NCBI RefSeq assembly: GCF_035083965.1 | Contig: NC_089726.1 | Coordinates: 8,561,501-8,625,500 of the forward strand | Source of the DNA: Branchiostoma lanceolatum | Taxonomy: Eukaryota > Chordata > Leptocardii > Amphioxiformes > Branchiostomatidae | Direction: 5' to 3' | DNA: 64,000 nucleotides | Shown here: one piece after another, positions 22,401 to 35,324 of the stretch | Layout of the letters: each line of letters begins with the position of its first letter | How positions within the stretch are numbered: position 1 is the stretch's first letter | Translations under genes and position numbers: made by a program | The notes under the pieces: model-generated | Told to the model about the DNA's origin: nothing | Database searches by the model: none | The model's input: the letters and a program-made list of their open reading frames with translations, nothing else

Positions 22401-25400
22401 CTTAAGGTTTCTCCATGAATCTCAAGGTTTCTCCACGAATCTCAAGGTTTCTCCATGAATCTCAAGGTTTCTCCATGAATGTCAAGGTTTCTCCATGAAT
22501 CTCAAGGTTTCTCCATGAATCTCAAGGTTTCTCAAGGTTTCTCCACGAATCTCAAGGTTTCTCCATGAATCTCAAGGTTTCTCTGTGAATCTCAAGGTTT
22601 CTCCATGAATCTCAAGGTTTCTCAAAGATTCTCCATGAATCTCAAGGTTTCTCAAAGATTCTCCACGATTCTCAAGCATTCTCCATGAATCTCAAGGTTT
22701 CTCCATGAATCTCAAGGTTTCTCCATGAATCTCAAGATTTCTCCATAAATCTCAAGTTTTCTCAAGGATTCTCCATGAATCTCGAGTTTTCTCCACGAAT
22801 CTCAAGGTTTCTCCATGAATCTCAGGGTTTCTCAAGGTTTCTCCATGAATCTCAAGGTTTCTCAAGGTTTCTCCATGAATCTCAAGGTTTCTCAAGGATT
22901 CTCCATTAATCTCAAGGTTTCTCCATGAATCTCAAGGTTTCTCCATGAATCTCAAGGATTCTCCATGAATCTTAAGGTTTCTCAAGGTTTCTCCATGAAT
23001 CTAAAGGTTTCTCCACGAATCTTAAGGTTTCTTTATGAATCTCAAGGTTTCTCCATGAATCTCAAGGTTTCTCAAGGTTTCTCCATGAATCTCAAGGTTT
23101 CTCCATGAATCTCAAGGTTTCTCCATGAATCTCAAGGTTTCTCCATGAATCTCAAGGTTTCTCAAGTTTTCTCCACGATTATCAACGTTTCTCCATGAAT
23201 CTCAAGGTTTCTCCATGAATCTCAAGCTTTCTCCATGAATATCAAGGTTTCTCAAAGATTCTCCATGAATAACAAGGTTTCTCAAGGTTTCTCCACGATT
23301 CTCAAGGTTTCTCCATGAATCTCAAGGTTTCTCCATGAATCTCATGGTTTCTCCATGAATCTCAAGGTTTCTCCATGAATGTTAAGGTTTCTCCATGAAT
23401 CTCAAGGTTTCTCCATGAATATCAAGATTTCTCAAGTTTTCTCCATGAATCTCAAGGTTTCTCCATGAACCTCAAGGTTTCTCCATGAATCTCAAGTTTT
23501 CTCAAGGTTTCTCCATGAATCTCAAGGTTTCTCCACGAATCTCAAGGCTTCTCCATGAATCTCAAGATTTCTCCATGAATCTCAAGGTTTCCCAAGGATT
23601 CTCTATGAATCTCAAGGATTCTCCATGAATCTCAAGGTTTCTCCATGAATCTCATGGTTTCTCTATGAATCTCAAGGTTTCTCCATGAATCTCAAGGCTT
23701 CTCAAGGTTGCTCCATGAATCTCAAGGTTTCTCAAGGTTTCTCCATGAATCTCAAGGTTTCTCCATGAATCTCAAGGTTTCTCCATGAATCTCAAGGTTT
23801 CTCTGTGAATCTCAAGGTTTCTCCATGAATCTCAAGGTTTCTCAAAGATTCTCCATGAATCTCAAGGTTTCTCAAAGATTCTCCACGATTCTCAAGCATT
23901 CTCCATGAATCTCAAGGTTTCTCCATGAATCTCAAGGTTTCTCCATGAATCTCAAGATTTCTCCATAAATCTCAAGTTTTCTCAAGGATTCTCCATGAAT
24001 CTCGAGTTTTCTCCACGAATCTCAAGGTTTCTCCATGAATCTCAAGGTTTCTCAAGGTTTCTCCATGAATCTCAAGGTTTCTCAAGGTTTCTCCATGAAT
24101 CTCAAGGTTTCTCAAGGATTCTCCATGAATCTCAAGGTTTCTCCATGAATCTCAAGGTTTCTCCATGAATCTCAAGGATTCTCCATGAATCTTAAGGTTT
24201 CTCAAGGTTTCTCCATGAATCTAAAGGTTTCTCCACGAATCTCAAGGTTTCTTTATGAATCTCAAGGTTTCTCCATGAATCTCAAGGTTTCTCAAGGTTT
24301 CTCCATGAATCTCAAGGTTTCTCCATGAATCTCAAGGTTTCTCCATGAATCTCAAGGTTTCTCCATGAATCTCAAGGTTTCTCAAGTTTTCTCCACGATT
24401 ATCAACGTTTCTCCATGAATCTCAAGGTTTCTCCATGAATCTCAAGGTTTCTCCATGAATATCAAGGTTTCTCAAAGATTCTCCATGAATAACAAGGTTT
24501 CTCAAGGTTTCTCCACGATTCTCAAGGTTTCTCCATGAATCTCAAGGTTTCTCCATGAAGCTCAAGGTTTCTCCATGAATCTCAAGTTTTCTCAAGGTTT
24601 CTCCATGAATCTCAAGGTTTCTCCACGAATCTCAAGGTTTCTCAATGAATCTCAAGATTTCTCCATGAATCTCAAGTTTTCCCAAGGATTCTCTATGAAT
24701 CTCAAGGATTCTCCATGAATCTCAAGGTTTCTCCATGAATCTCAAGGTTTCTCTATGAATCTCAAGGTTTCTCCATGAATCTCAAGGTTTCTCAAGGTTG
24801 CTCCATGAATCTCAAGGTTTCTCAAGGTTTCTCCATGAATCTCAAGGTTTCTCAAAGATTCTCCACGATTCTCAAGGTTTCTCCATGAGTCTCAAGGTTT
24901 CTCCATGAATCTCAAGGTTTCTCAAGGATTCTTTATTAATCTCAAGGTTTCTCCACGATTCTCAAGGTTTCTCCATGAATCTCAAGGTTTCTCCATGAAT
25001 CTCAAGGATTCTCCATGAATCTCAAGGTTTCTCAAGGATTCTCTATGAATCTCAAGGATTCTCCATGAATTTCAAGGTTTCTTCATGAATCTCAAGGTTT
25101 CTCCATGAATCTCATGGTTTCTCAATGATTCTCCATGAATCTCAAGGTTTCTCCATGAATCTCAAGGTTTCTCCGTGAATCTCAAGGTTTCTCAAGGATT
25201 CTCCATGAATCTCAAGGATTCTCCATGAATTTCAAGGTTTCTTCATGAATCTCAAGGTTTCTCCATGAATCTCATGGTTTCTCAATGATTCTCCATGAAT
25301 CTCAAGGTTTTCCATGAATCTCAAGGTTTCTCCGTGAATCTCAAGGTTTCTCAAGGATTCTCCATGAATCTCAAGGATTCTCCATGAATCTCAAGGTTTC

Positions 25401-28400
25401 TCCATGAATCTCAAGGTTTCTCCATGAATCTCAAGGTTTCTCCATGAATCTCAAGATTTCTCCATGATTCTCCACGATTCTCAACGTTTCTCCATGAATC
25501 TCAAGGTTTCTCCATGAATCTCAAGGTTTCTCCATGAATCTCATGGTTTCTCCATGAATCTCAAGGTTTCTCCATGAATGTTAAGGTTTCTCCATGAATC
25601 TCAAGGTTTCTCCATGAATATCAAGATTTCTCAAGTTTTCTCCATGAATCTCAAGGTTTCTCCATGAACCTCAAGGTTTCTCCATGAATCTCAAGTTTTC
25701 TCAAGGTTTCTCCATGAATCTCAAGGTTTCTCCACGAATCTCAAGGCTTCTCCATGAATCTCAAGATTTCTCCATGAATCTCAAGTTTTCCCAAGGATTC
25801 TCTATGAATCTCAAGGATTCTCCATGAATCTCAAGGTTTCTCCATGAATCTCATGGTTTCTCTATGAATCTCAAGGTTTCTCCATGAATCTCAAGGCTTC
25901 TCAAGGTTGCTCCATGAATCTCAAGGTTTCTCAAGGTTTCTCCATGAATCTCAAGGTTTCTCCATGAATCTCAAGGTTTCTCCATGAATCTCAAGGTTTC
26001 TCTGTGAATCTCAAGGTTTCTCCATGAATCTCAAGGTTTCTCAAAGATTCTCCATGAATCTCAAGGTTTCTCAAAGATTCTCCACGATTCTCAAGCATTC
26101 TCCATGAATCTCAAGGTTTCTCCATGAATCTCAAGGTTTCTCCATGAATCTCAAGATTTCTCCATAAATCTCAAGTTTTCTCAAGGATTCTCCATGAATC
26201 TCGAGTTTTCTCCACGAATCTCAAGGTTTCTCCATGAATCTCAAGGTTTCTCAAGGTTTCTCCATGAATCTCAAGGTTTCTCAAGGTTTCTCCATGAATC
26301 TCAAGGTTTCTCAAGGATTCTCCATGAATCTCAAGGTTTCTCCATGAATCTCAAGGTTTCTCCATGAATCTCAAGGATTCTCCATGAATCTTAAGGTTTC
26401 TCAAGGTTTCTCCATGAATCTAAAGGTTTCTCCACGAATCTCAAGGTTTCTTTATGAATCTCAAGGTTTCTCCATGAATCTCAAGGTTTCTCAAGGTTTC
26501 TCCATGAATCTCAAGGTTTCTCCATGAATCTCAAGGTTTCTCCATGAATCTCAAGGTTTCTCCATGAATCTCAAGGTTTCTCAAGTTTTCTCCACGATTA
26601 TCAACGTTTCTCCATGAATCTCAAGGTTTCTCCATGAATCTCAAGGTTTCTCCATGAATATCAAGGTTTCTCAAAGATTCTCCATGAATAACAAGGTTTC
26701 TCAAGGTTTCTCCACGATTCTCAAGGTTTCTCCATGAATCTCAAGGTTTCTCCATGAAGCTCAAGGTTTCTCCATGAATCTCAAGTTTTCTCAAGGTTTC
26801 TCCATGAATCTCAAGGTTTCTCCACGAATCTCAAGGTTTCTCAATGAATCTCAAGATTTCTCCATGAATCTCAAGTTTTCCCAAGGATTCTCTATGAATC
26901 TCAAGGATTCTCCATGAATCTCAAGGTTTCTCCATGAATCTCAAGGTTTCTCTATGAATCTCAAGGTTTCTCCATGAATCTCAAGGTTTCTCAAGGTTGC
27001 TCCATGAATCTCAAGGTTTCTCAAGGTTTCTCCATGAATCTCAAGGTTTCTCAAAGATTCTCCACGATTCTCAAGGTTTCTCCATGAGTCTCAAGGTTTC
27101 TCCATGAATCTCAAGGTTTCTCAAGGATTCTTTATTAATCTCAAGGTTTCTCCACGATTCTCAAGGTTTCTCCATGAATCTCAAGGTTTCTCCATGAATC
27201 TCAAGGATTCTCCATGAATCTCAAGGATTCTCCATGAATCTCAAGGTTTCTCCATGAATCTCAAGGTTTCTCCATGAATCTCAAGGTTTCTCCATGAATC
27301 TCAAGATTTCTCCATGATTCTCCACGATTCTCAACGTTTCTCCATGAATCTCAAGGTTTCTCCATGAATCTCAAGGTTTCTCCATGAATCTCATGGTTTC
27401 TCCATGAATCTCAAGGTTTCTCCATGAATGTTAAGGTTTCTCCATGAATCTCAAGGTTTCTCCATGAATATCAAGATTTCTCAAGTTTTCTCCATGAATC
27501 TCAAGGTTTCTCCATGAACCTCAAGGTTTCTCCATGAATCTCAAGTTTTCTCAAGGTTTCTCCATGAATCTCAAGGTTTCTCCACGAATCTCAAGGCTTC
27601 TCCATGAATCTCAAGATTTCTCCATGAATCTCAAGTTTTCCCAAGGATTCTCTATGAATCTCAAGGATTCTCCATGAATCTCAAGGTTTCTCCATGAATC
27701 TCATGGTTTCTCTATGAATCTCAAGGTTTCTCAATGATTCTCCATGATTATCAAGGTTTTCCATGAATCTCAAGGTATCTCCATGAATCTCAAGGTTTCT
27801 CCATGAATCTCAAGGATTCTCCATGAATCTCAAGGTTTCTCACTGATTCTCTATGAATCTCAAGGATTCTCCATGAATCTCAAGGTTTCTCCATGAATCT
27901 CAAGGTTTCTCCATGAATCTCAAGATTTCTCCATGAATCTCAAGTTTTCTCAAGGATTCTCCATGAATCTCAAGTTTTCTCCACGAATCACAAAATTTCT
28001 CCATGAATCTCAAGGTTTCTCAAGGTTTCTCCATGAATCTCAAGGTTTCTCAAGGTTTTTCCGTGAATCTCAAGGTTTCTCAAGGATTCTCCATGAATCT
28101 CAAGGTTTCTCCATGAATCAAAAATTTTCTCCATGAATCTCAAGGATTCTCCATGAATCTTAAGGTTTCTCAAGGATTCTCCATGAATCTCAAGGTTTCT
28201 CCATGAATCTCAAGGTTTCTCCATGAATCTCAAGGATTCTCCATGAATCTTAAGGTTTCTCAAGGATTCTCCATGAATCTCAAGGTTTCTCCATGAATCT
28301 CAAGGTTTCTTCATGAATCTCAAGGTTTCTCCAAGAATCTCAAGGTTTCTCAAGCTTCTCCATGAATCTCAAGGTTCCTCAATGAATCTCAAGGTTTCTC

Positions 28401-29989
28401 CATGAATCTCAAGGTTTCTCAAGGATTCTCTACGAATCTCAAGGTTTCTCCATGAATATCAAGGTTTCTCCAGGTTTCTTCACGATTCTCAACGTTTCTC
28501 CATGAATCTCAACGTTTCTCCATGAATCTCAAGGTTTCTCCATGAATCTCAAGGTTTCTCAAAGCTTCTCCATGAATCTCAAGGTTTCTCCACGAATCTC
28601 AAGGTTTCTCCATGAATCTCAAGGTTTCTCAAGGTTTCTCCACGATTCTCAAGGTTTCTCCATGAATCTCAAGGTTTCTCCATGAATCTCAAGGTTTCGC
28701 CAAGAATTTCAAGGTTTCTCAAGGCCTCTCCATGAATCTCAAGGTTTCTCCATGAATCTCAAGGTTTCTTTATGAATCTCAAGTTTTCTCAAGGATTCTC
28801 CATGAATCTCAAGGTTTCTCCACGAATCGTAAGGTTTCTCCATGAATCTCAAGGTTTCTCCACGATTTTCAACGATTCTGAAGGTTTCTCCATGAATCTC
28901 AAGGTTTCTCCATGAATCTCAAGGTTTCTCCATGAATCTCAAGGTTTCTCAAAGATTCTCCATGAATCTCAAGGTTTCTCAAGGTTTGTCCACGATTCTC
29001 AAGGTTTCTCCATGAATCTCAAGGTTTCTCCATGAATCTCAAGGTTTCTCCATGAATCTCAAGGTTTCTCCATGAATCTCAAGGTTTCTCCATGAATCTC
29101 AAGGTTTCTCCATGAATCTCAAGGTTTCTCCATGAATCTCAAGGTTTCTCCATGAATCTCAAGGTTTCTCAAGGTTTTTCCATGGATCTCAAGGTTTCTC
29201 CATGAATCTGAAGGTTTCTCCATGAATCTCAAGTTTTCTCAAGGATTCTCCATGAATCTCAAGGTTTCTCCACGAATCTCAAGGTTTCTCCATGAATCTC
29301 AAGGTTTCTCAAGGTTTCTCCATGGATCTCAAGGTTTCTCCATGAATCTCAAGGTTTCTCCATAAATCTCAAGTTTTCTCAAGGATTCTCCATGAATCTC
29401 AAGGTTTCTCCATGAATCTCAAGGTTTCTCAAGGATTCTCCATGAATCTTAAGGTTTCTCCATGAATCTCAAGGTTTCTCCATGAATCTCAAGTTTTCTC
29501 AAGGATTCTCCATGAATCTCAAGGTTTCTCCACGAATCTCAAGGTTTCTCCATGAATCTCAAGGTTTCTCAAGGTTTCTCCACGATTCTCATGGTTTCTC
29601 CATGAATCTCAAGGTTTCTCCATGAATCTCAAGGTTTCTCCATGAATCTCAAGGTTTCTCAAGGTTTCTGCATGAATCTCAAGGTTTCTCAAGGTTTCTC
29701 CACGATTCTCAAGGTTTCTTCATGAATCTCAAGGTTTCTCCATGAATCTCAAGGTTTCTCCATGAATCTCAAGGTTTCTGCATGAATCTCAAGGTTTTTC
29801 AAGGATTCTCCATGAATCTCAAGTTTTCTCCATGAATCTAAAGGTTTCTCCATGAATCTCAAGGTTTTTCCATGAATCTCAAGGTTTCTTAAGGTTTCTC
29901 CATGAATCTCAAGGATTCTCCATGAATCTCAAGGATTCTCCATGAATCTCAAGGTTTCTCCATGGTTTTTCTATGTTTTCTCCATTAAG
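19469..29989 (-). repeat. Main right satellite arm with 2.2-kb higher-order repeats
   Basis: About 10.5 kb of the 20-bp minisatellite in reverse orientation relative to the left arm. Block 19981-22200 is repeated as 22201-24420 with no difference in the lines I compared, giving a 2,220-bp higher-order repeat. Partial further copies follow at offsets of about 2,199 (25481-27240) and 1,850 (27301-27720). Inside each block a 1,220-bp offset pairs 20341-20980 with 21561-22200. Single-base slips near 25304 and 27760 shift the ten-base register. Open frames here (for example 27933-28136) are repeat artefacts. Confidence 0.97.
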
Positions 29990-30102
29990 GTTTGTACACT
30001 ATTTGTTATATATTCTTTATATGTAATTAGAATAAATTATAATTTTGCATAAGTATTAAGAAATATTTGCATAAATGGTACAGATACTATGCTCCCGTAA
30101 CC
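29990..30102 (-). repeat. Right terminal inverted repeat of the foldback element
   Basis: Reverse complement begins GGTTACGGGAGCATAG and continues with TGTACCATTTATGCAAATA, matching the left terminus. One exact ATGCAAAT octamer is present on the minus strand at 30072-30065; the second octamer of the left end is altered here to ATGCAAAA. Confidence 0.85.
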
Positions 30103-30110
30103 TTCTTTGC
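30103..30110. repeat. Right target-site duplication of the foldback element
   Basis: TTCTTTGC, identical to 9060-9067, immediately after the right terminus. Confidence 0.88.
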
Positions 30111-30390
30111 AGGGCGGCCATGTTGCTACTGTGGACTGTACCATTCATGGACAATGGGTGAAACAGTTTATTATCAAAACATTAGGCCTAATCAGTTACT
30201 CTATTCAATGTGTAATAAGAAAATCATTTATACCTAATGCTGTCTTTATTGTTTATAATATAGAAGTTCAATGCTCCATATTTGTAAAAAAAATGCGGTT
30301 TTTACCTTTACTAGTTTTTCCGGACACCCCCATTACTGTTTATACTTACAAGCAACTTTTGACCCGACAGCTGACACATCAACTTCCAAA
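30111..30390 (+). promoter_or_regulatory. 5' flank of the RING-Rab gene
   Basis: 280 bp between the transposon's target duplication and the start codon. GGCGGCCATGTTG at 30113-30125 and AAAATGGAGGCG around the start codon both resemble YY1 core sites (CCATnTT / AAAATGGCGG), which are common just downstream of animal transcription starts. This is a motif reading only. A frame open upstream from 30271 has no family support; the RING domain begins right after the ATG at 30391. Confidence 0.4.
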
Positions 30391-33300
30391 ATGGAGGCGC
30401 TAGAGCGCGAGCTTTCCTGTCCGTACTGTCACAACCTGTTTTCCTCTCCGCTCCTCCTTCCCTGTGGACACAGTGTGTGCTGTAAGTGTGCCTACAATCT
30501 TCTAGCTTCCTCCGGGATAAGCAAGGTGACTGTTAACCCCGAATCGTCTGAGGAAACAGACCGATGTTTCAGCTGTCCCGAGTGTAAGAACGCGGTGTTT
30601 TTAGACGACAGGGGGTTGGGCTGCCTGTGCCCAAACCTTACCCTACAAAACATCATCGAAAGAGTGAAGGGGGTAGAAGCCGCCACCGCTCGCTCGGACG
30701 GGAACCTAGCCTGCGAAGTCTGCGAGAAAAGCCCAGCGGCAGACGCCGTGAAAACGTGCGTGACATGCGAGTTGTCCTTCTGCGACAAGTGTCTGACGGC
30801 GGTGCACTCCAGAAAGGCCTTCGTGAAACATCGCCTGGTGGATCCGCTGACCCGAACGATGCCGAAGACACCGAAGTGCCAGGACCACGCCGAGGACAAG
30901 CTGAGTCTGTACTGCGTGTCCGATGAGACCATCATCTGCCCGCGGTGCACCGAGCCCGACGGAAGGCACTCCGCCCACCCCGTGGTGGAACTGCCCGAGA
31001 TGTACCAGGAAATGAAGGTAACATGATATTCAGTGTATTTTATGTTTATGTAGAACCTCCTTGACTTAATTAACTACCATTACAAAGAACTGAACATACG
31101 GTTTAGTCGCGATGAATTATGACGGATATAATTGTGCACTTGCCACTCGACTGAGAATCCCACACGGAAGGTGATTGAAGAAAGAAAACAAAACACTTGA
31201 AACCCTGTTCAAAGTAATGTGTTGATTATCTGTAATTTTCAAACAGGCATAACTGCCCTATGGCAATACATTCTTTCTTTTGTGTTGGGAGGTCCCACGA
31301 CTGTGCTGCAGTCAGTATAAACTCCCAATGGAGGAGGGGGTGATAAGAGGACTGTAGTCTTTAGCTATTTATCTCTTGTCAAATATCTTAGACTAGCTGT
31401 ACTAGATAACCAGTGTATTCTAATTAATGCTATAACCATGCCTGTCTAGGGTAATCACCACGATTTTGCTTGTAATGACAGCTCATAATAATAGATGTAT
31501 TTTTCAGTGCCAAAACTATTAGCCATTGTTACACTTATTTCCTTAAGCACTATCATTAAGAAACTGTATTCCCAATCCAACAGGATATTCTACGGACCAG
31601 TGTAGAGAACCTGGCCTGGAGGATCACTGATTATGAGAAGGGAATACAACTGCTACAGGCCATGTACCAGCTCGTCTGTGTGAGTACTGGGACTTCTGGT
31701 GGACAGAGCGAGTCTAGATCTCTGCAAAACTCCCTTGGCTGGTTCCTGTAACTGTGGCTGGCTAACTTCTCTCATTATTCAGTCTATTTGCCCAATTTCT
31801 ACTATTCCAGCAACCTCAGGAGTCTGGTAGAGACTAGCTAGGACAAAGCTATTCAAACAATTAGCTGAGCTTTGCAATCAACTATTCTGTGAATCTTCAA
31901 ACCTTTGTCATTTTCTTTTTGCAAACTTTTAAATCAGAACAGGATACAATGACTATGGTAGAGATGCTGCCCTTAAGAATGGTATATGCTCCGTAATTGT
32001 GTTAAAATGTATCATTGGTATTGAAGCAAATTCCCAAAGGAGCAAAGTTCTTAAGTAACATAACTAATGAAGACTGATGGACAGATAGCATAGTGATAAA
32101 ATATCAATTTTCAGTAAAGAGCCTTGAACTCGATTATTGCAAACTACATGTACAAACCGCACAGTTGTAACGTTTTAGGCTAAATTGCTATAGATACAGC
32201 TATGTTTTAGTTTTCTATGAACGAACAAAATGGCAGAACATCAAGTAGAACACTGTTTTACAAGATTCAGATGTCATTATTGCAGCTAATGATGAAATAA
32301 TTGCATTACAGTCTCACTTAGAGAAGCTATTAATCCACTTTCCATTGATCTACAGGAGAACGCCTCCCGTCACAAGTCGTCACTATTCGTAGAGCTGGAC
32401 TCCCTCATCTCTACGCTACAGAAGAAGAAGCAGGTCCTCGGGGACACGATTGACCACGAGCGCAACGAGAAGCTGTCGGTGTTGAAGACGCACATCGAGC
32501 GTTACCAGGAGAAGATGGATCACGGGATCGGCGTGGTGGCGCTGGGAGGCATGGTTCTGAAGGAGAAGGACCCCGCATGTTTCTTACAGACAGCAGCTGC
32601 GGTCAATGGAAGGTGAGGAGGCATAGGGGAAAGTTTTTTACTCACTGGCTAGTACATTTATGGTTTGTTACTCATCAAACTATTGGAGAAAATTCTGTTA
32701 CATCACAGTAACCAAATGAGGATATAAACATAGTGGAGTAAGTTTATTATTTTCAAAACAAAAACATATAGCATTTTTTGACAATTAATGGTATACATTA
32801 TTTTTTCAGATCAATGATGATGTGTGTTTTTTTTACTTTCTGACCTCACAGCTTCAAGAGTTTATGTTGAGATTTCAAACTGGAATCATTTTCTACAACT
32901 TATAGCCATTATTTGCATCTTGATTTTTAAACATGTTCTTAAGAAGTCACAGCTAGAATATATCTTCTTATATTACAACTTCCCAGGATACTAGATGTGG
33001 CCTCCCCAGAGCCTCTGCAGGCTGGAATCACTGAACACTTCCGCCCTGTCAACGTGGACCTGGGGGAGGTCGGGGAGGTGTTGGACACACTGGACTTCAT
33101 GGAAGGTATGTTGGTTTGTATTGCATACTAGTACCCGGTAAATTGCCTCATGGCATAACACACCAGGTTTTTACTGAAGGGTATAAGTTGCATATCCGGA
33201 CAGATTCATTTTATTCACTCAGGATAGACCCCCGGGATGTCAGGGATTCACACTCAGTACCTCAATGCTTTGAGTCAGCAACCCTAACAACAAAGCCACA

Positions 33301-35288
33301 GTGCCACCACAGCCATCATGCCACCACATGGGGTGCTTGGATCTGATCTGTAGCTGTTGCACATTGAACTGCATTCATAATATATTGGGGAGTTCAAGTT
33401 TGGAGGGCAAAAATTTAACCCTAGGTGTATGTCAATATCATATGCTTACATACATGTACATGAAATGGTATTTTTTCCTTCCAGGTGAAATGCCTGAGGA
33501 TGAGGCAGTGGGACTTGAGTGGGACAACTCAGCTGTACAGAGTCCAGAGGAGCCAGCAGGTTAGACATACTTACCAATTTCTGCATTTGCCAATAAGCCT
33601 GGACTTGTGTTTTATAAGCAACTGTGCATGAACACTGCTGGAAATTCTTGCATGAAAACAATTTTATCAGTTCATGTACTTCAATTGGTAATGATGTACA
33701 TTTACCTTCTGTATGTAGAATCTGAGACAGCTGACTATGAGAACCCAGCACCACCGGAGCCTGATCACACCTTCAAGATAGTCATAGTGGGAGACTCAGG
33801 GGTCGGCAAGAGTAATCTTCTCTCAAGGTAACAACGTAATGCCAAGTTTGCTGCAGGCTTTCTGATCTTTGATTCTAATCTTTGTCTGTTGAAGCTTAAG
33901 TTATTGACTTTGTAATTGTCAGTATAGTGAACACAATGAATCTATTCAAGTACATGTGTAGGTACAATAGTTAATTTTCTACAGTATTTTGGAAACAGGA
34001 AAATAGCAAGTATGACTTTTTTTGTGATGTATTTTTGTGATATTTGTTAATGTTTGTATATAGTAATTTAAGATATTTCTGGCCACTATGTTTTAAGGTG
34101 CAGATTTATACATTTTTTGTTCTTTTGTCTAGATTTGCATTTAACAGGTATGACTCAGGTAGCAAGCCCACAATTGGGATAGAGTTTGCCACGAAGACGA
34201 TGAAGATAGAAGGGAAAACCATCAAGGCTCAAATCTGGGACACGGCAGGAGATGACAGATACAGGTCAGTCACACAGCTGTCACTCAACACTCGTGTAGG
34301 AATCAATAACTTGATCAAAATGATAGACCTCCACAATTGTGAATGATCTTTATCGTGATGCATGTAACTCCTGAGTTTAAGATTTGTAGCTTTGTTTAAT
34401 TTGTGTGCTGTTTTATTTTCATATTTCCACTTCTACCTGTCTACATATGACCAATTGTGTGGTATGCTGATCTTTGCCATGTGAGAGGAAATTGACCACA
34501 AACAATCTGAATGTTTTTAAGTTACATAGAATTTTCCTCACCCCCTAAATGTTTGGTAGCGAATTTCAGTCTTCTTAATGTAAGTATCCAAGTATGTGTA
34601 CAAGTACAAGTCACAGGAGATTGATATAAAGAATGCACTTGAATTCCAAATGTCTTTCATCCAACATTTATACAGCAGAACGTGCTTGAAAACTTATTTA
34701 TGGTTCATCATCTTCATCATTCCTGGGTGTTTTTCCAGTCTCTTCTTAGTCTTGCAGTTCTTGGCCATGTGGGGCGTAGGTGTTTAACTAGGTTTTCTCT
34801 CCATGTTATACAGGGCCACCCTCTGGTTAGTAATCTAAAATCTATGATTTTGTCACCTCTTCTATAGGCCGATCATCAGTGCCTGCTGCAGGGGAGCAGT
34901 TGGGGCCTTCCTGGTGTATGACATCACCAGACATGGAACATTTGAGCATGCTCAGAACAGACTAAAGGAGCTACAGGAGGACGCCGATGACCAGGGCATC
35001 ATGGTCATGTTAGGTAAGGGCTTCTTTCTTTTTGAGTGTACAGATAATATAGAATAGCTGAATTATGCTAGTTTTCTACTAAACAGTTGTCCTCGCTTAT
35101 CAGAAATTCTAGTATCTTCTTGAATCAGTCAGGTGAAATTGAAATGATGACACAGTTTTTAGCTACTTTTTGTCTGTGTGTGCATGTGTGTGTTTGTGTG
35201 TGTATGCCTGTGTGTGTGTTCATGTATGTGTGTCTGTGTGTCTGCACATGTGTGTGTCTGTGTGTCTAGATCTGTGTGTGTGCATTGT

Positions 35289-35324
<36 letters not shown>

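Larger units (their letters stand above)
9068..30102. mobile_element. 21-kb satellite-armed foldback DNA transposon (non-autonomous)
   Basis: The ends are inverted copies of each other. Both begin GGTTACGGGAGCATAG when read inward, and the similarity continues for about 110 bp (9068-9178 against 30102-29990), with a perfect 8-bp target duplication outside. Between them are a left arm (9179-15410) of direct 20-bp minisatellite units, a mixed core (15411-17257), and a right arm (17258-29989) with the same unit in opposite orientation. The right arm is interrupted by another transposon at 17834-19468. No transposase frame is present, so it must have been mobilised in trans. The 8-bp duplication fits hAT, P or Merlin-type transposases; the termini do not begin CAG as typical hAT ends do, so I leave the superfamily open. 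The architecture resembles Drosophila foldback elements, on a larger scale. Confidence 0.85.

Noticed and set aside
9179..29989. Regular repeats reminiscent of a CRISPR array
   Set aside because: There are no unique spacers; the units are head-to-tail 20-bp minisatellite words in a eukaryotic genome, in opposite orientation on the two sides.
30492..30978. Minus-strand and alternative plus-strand frames over the RING/B-box exon
   Set aside because: GC-rich shadows of the coding exon; the plus-strand frame from 30391 carries all RING and B-box ligands.
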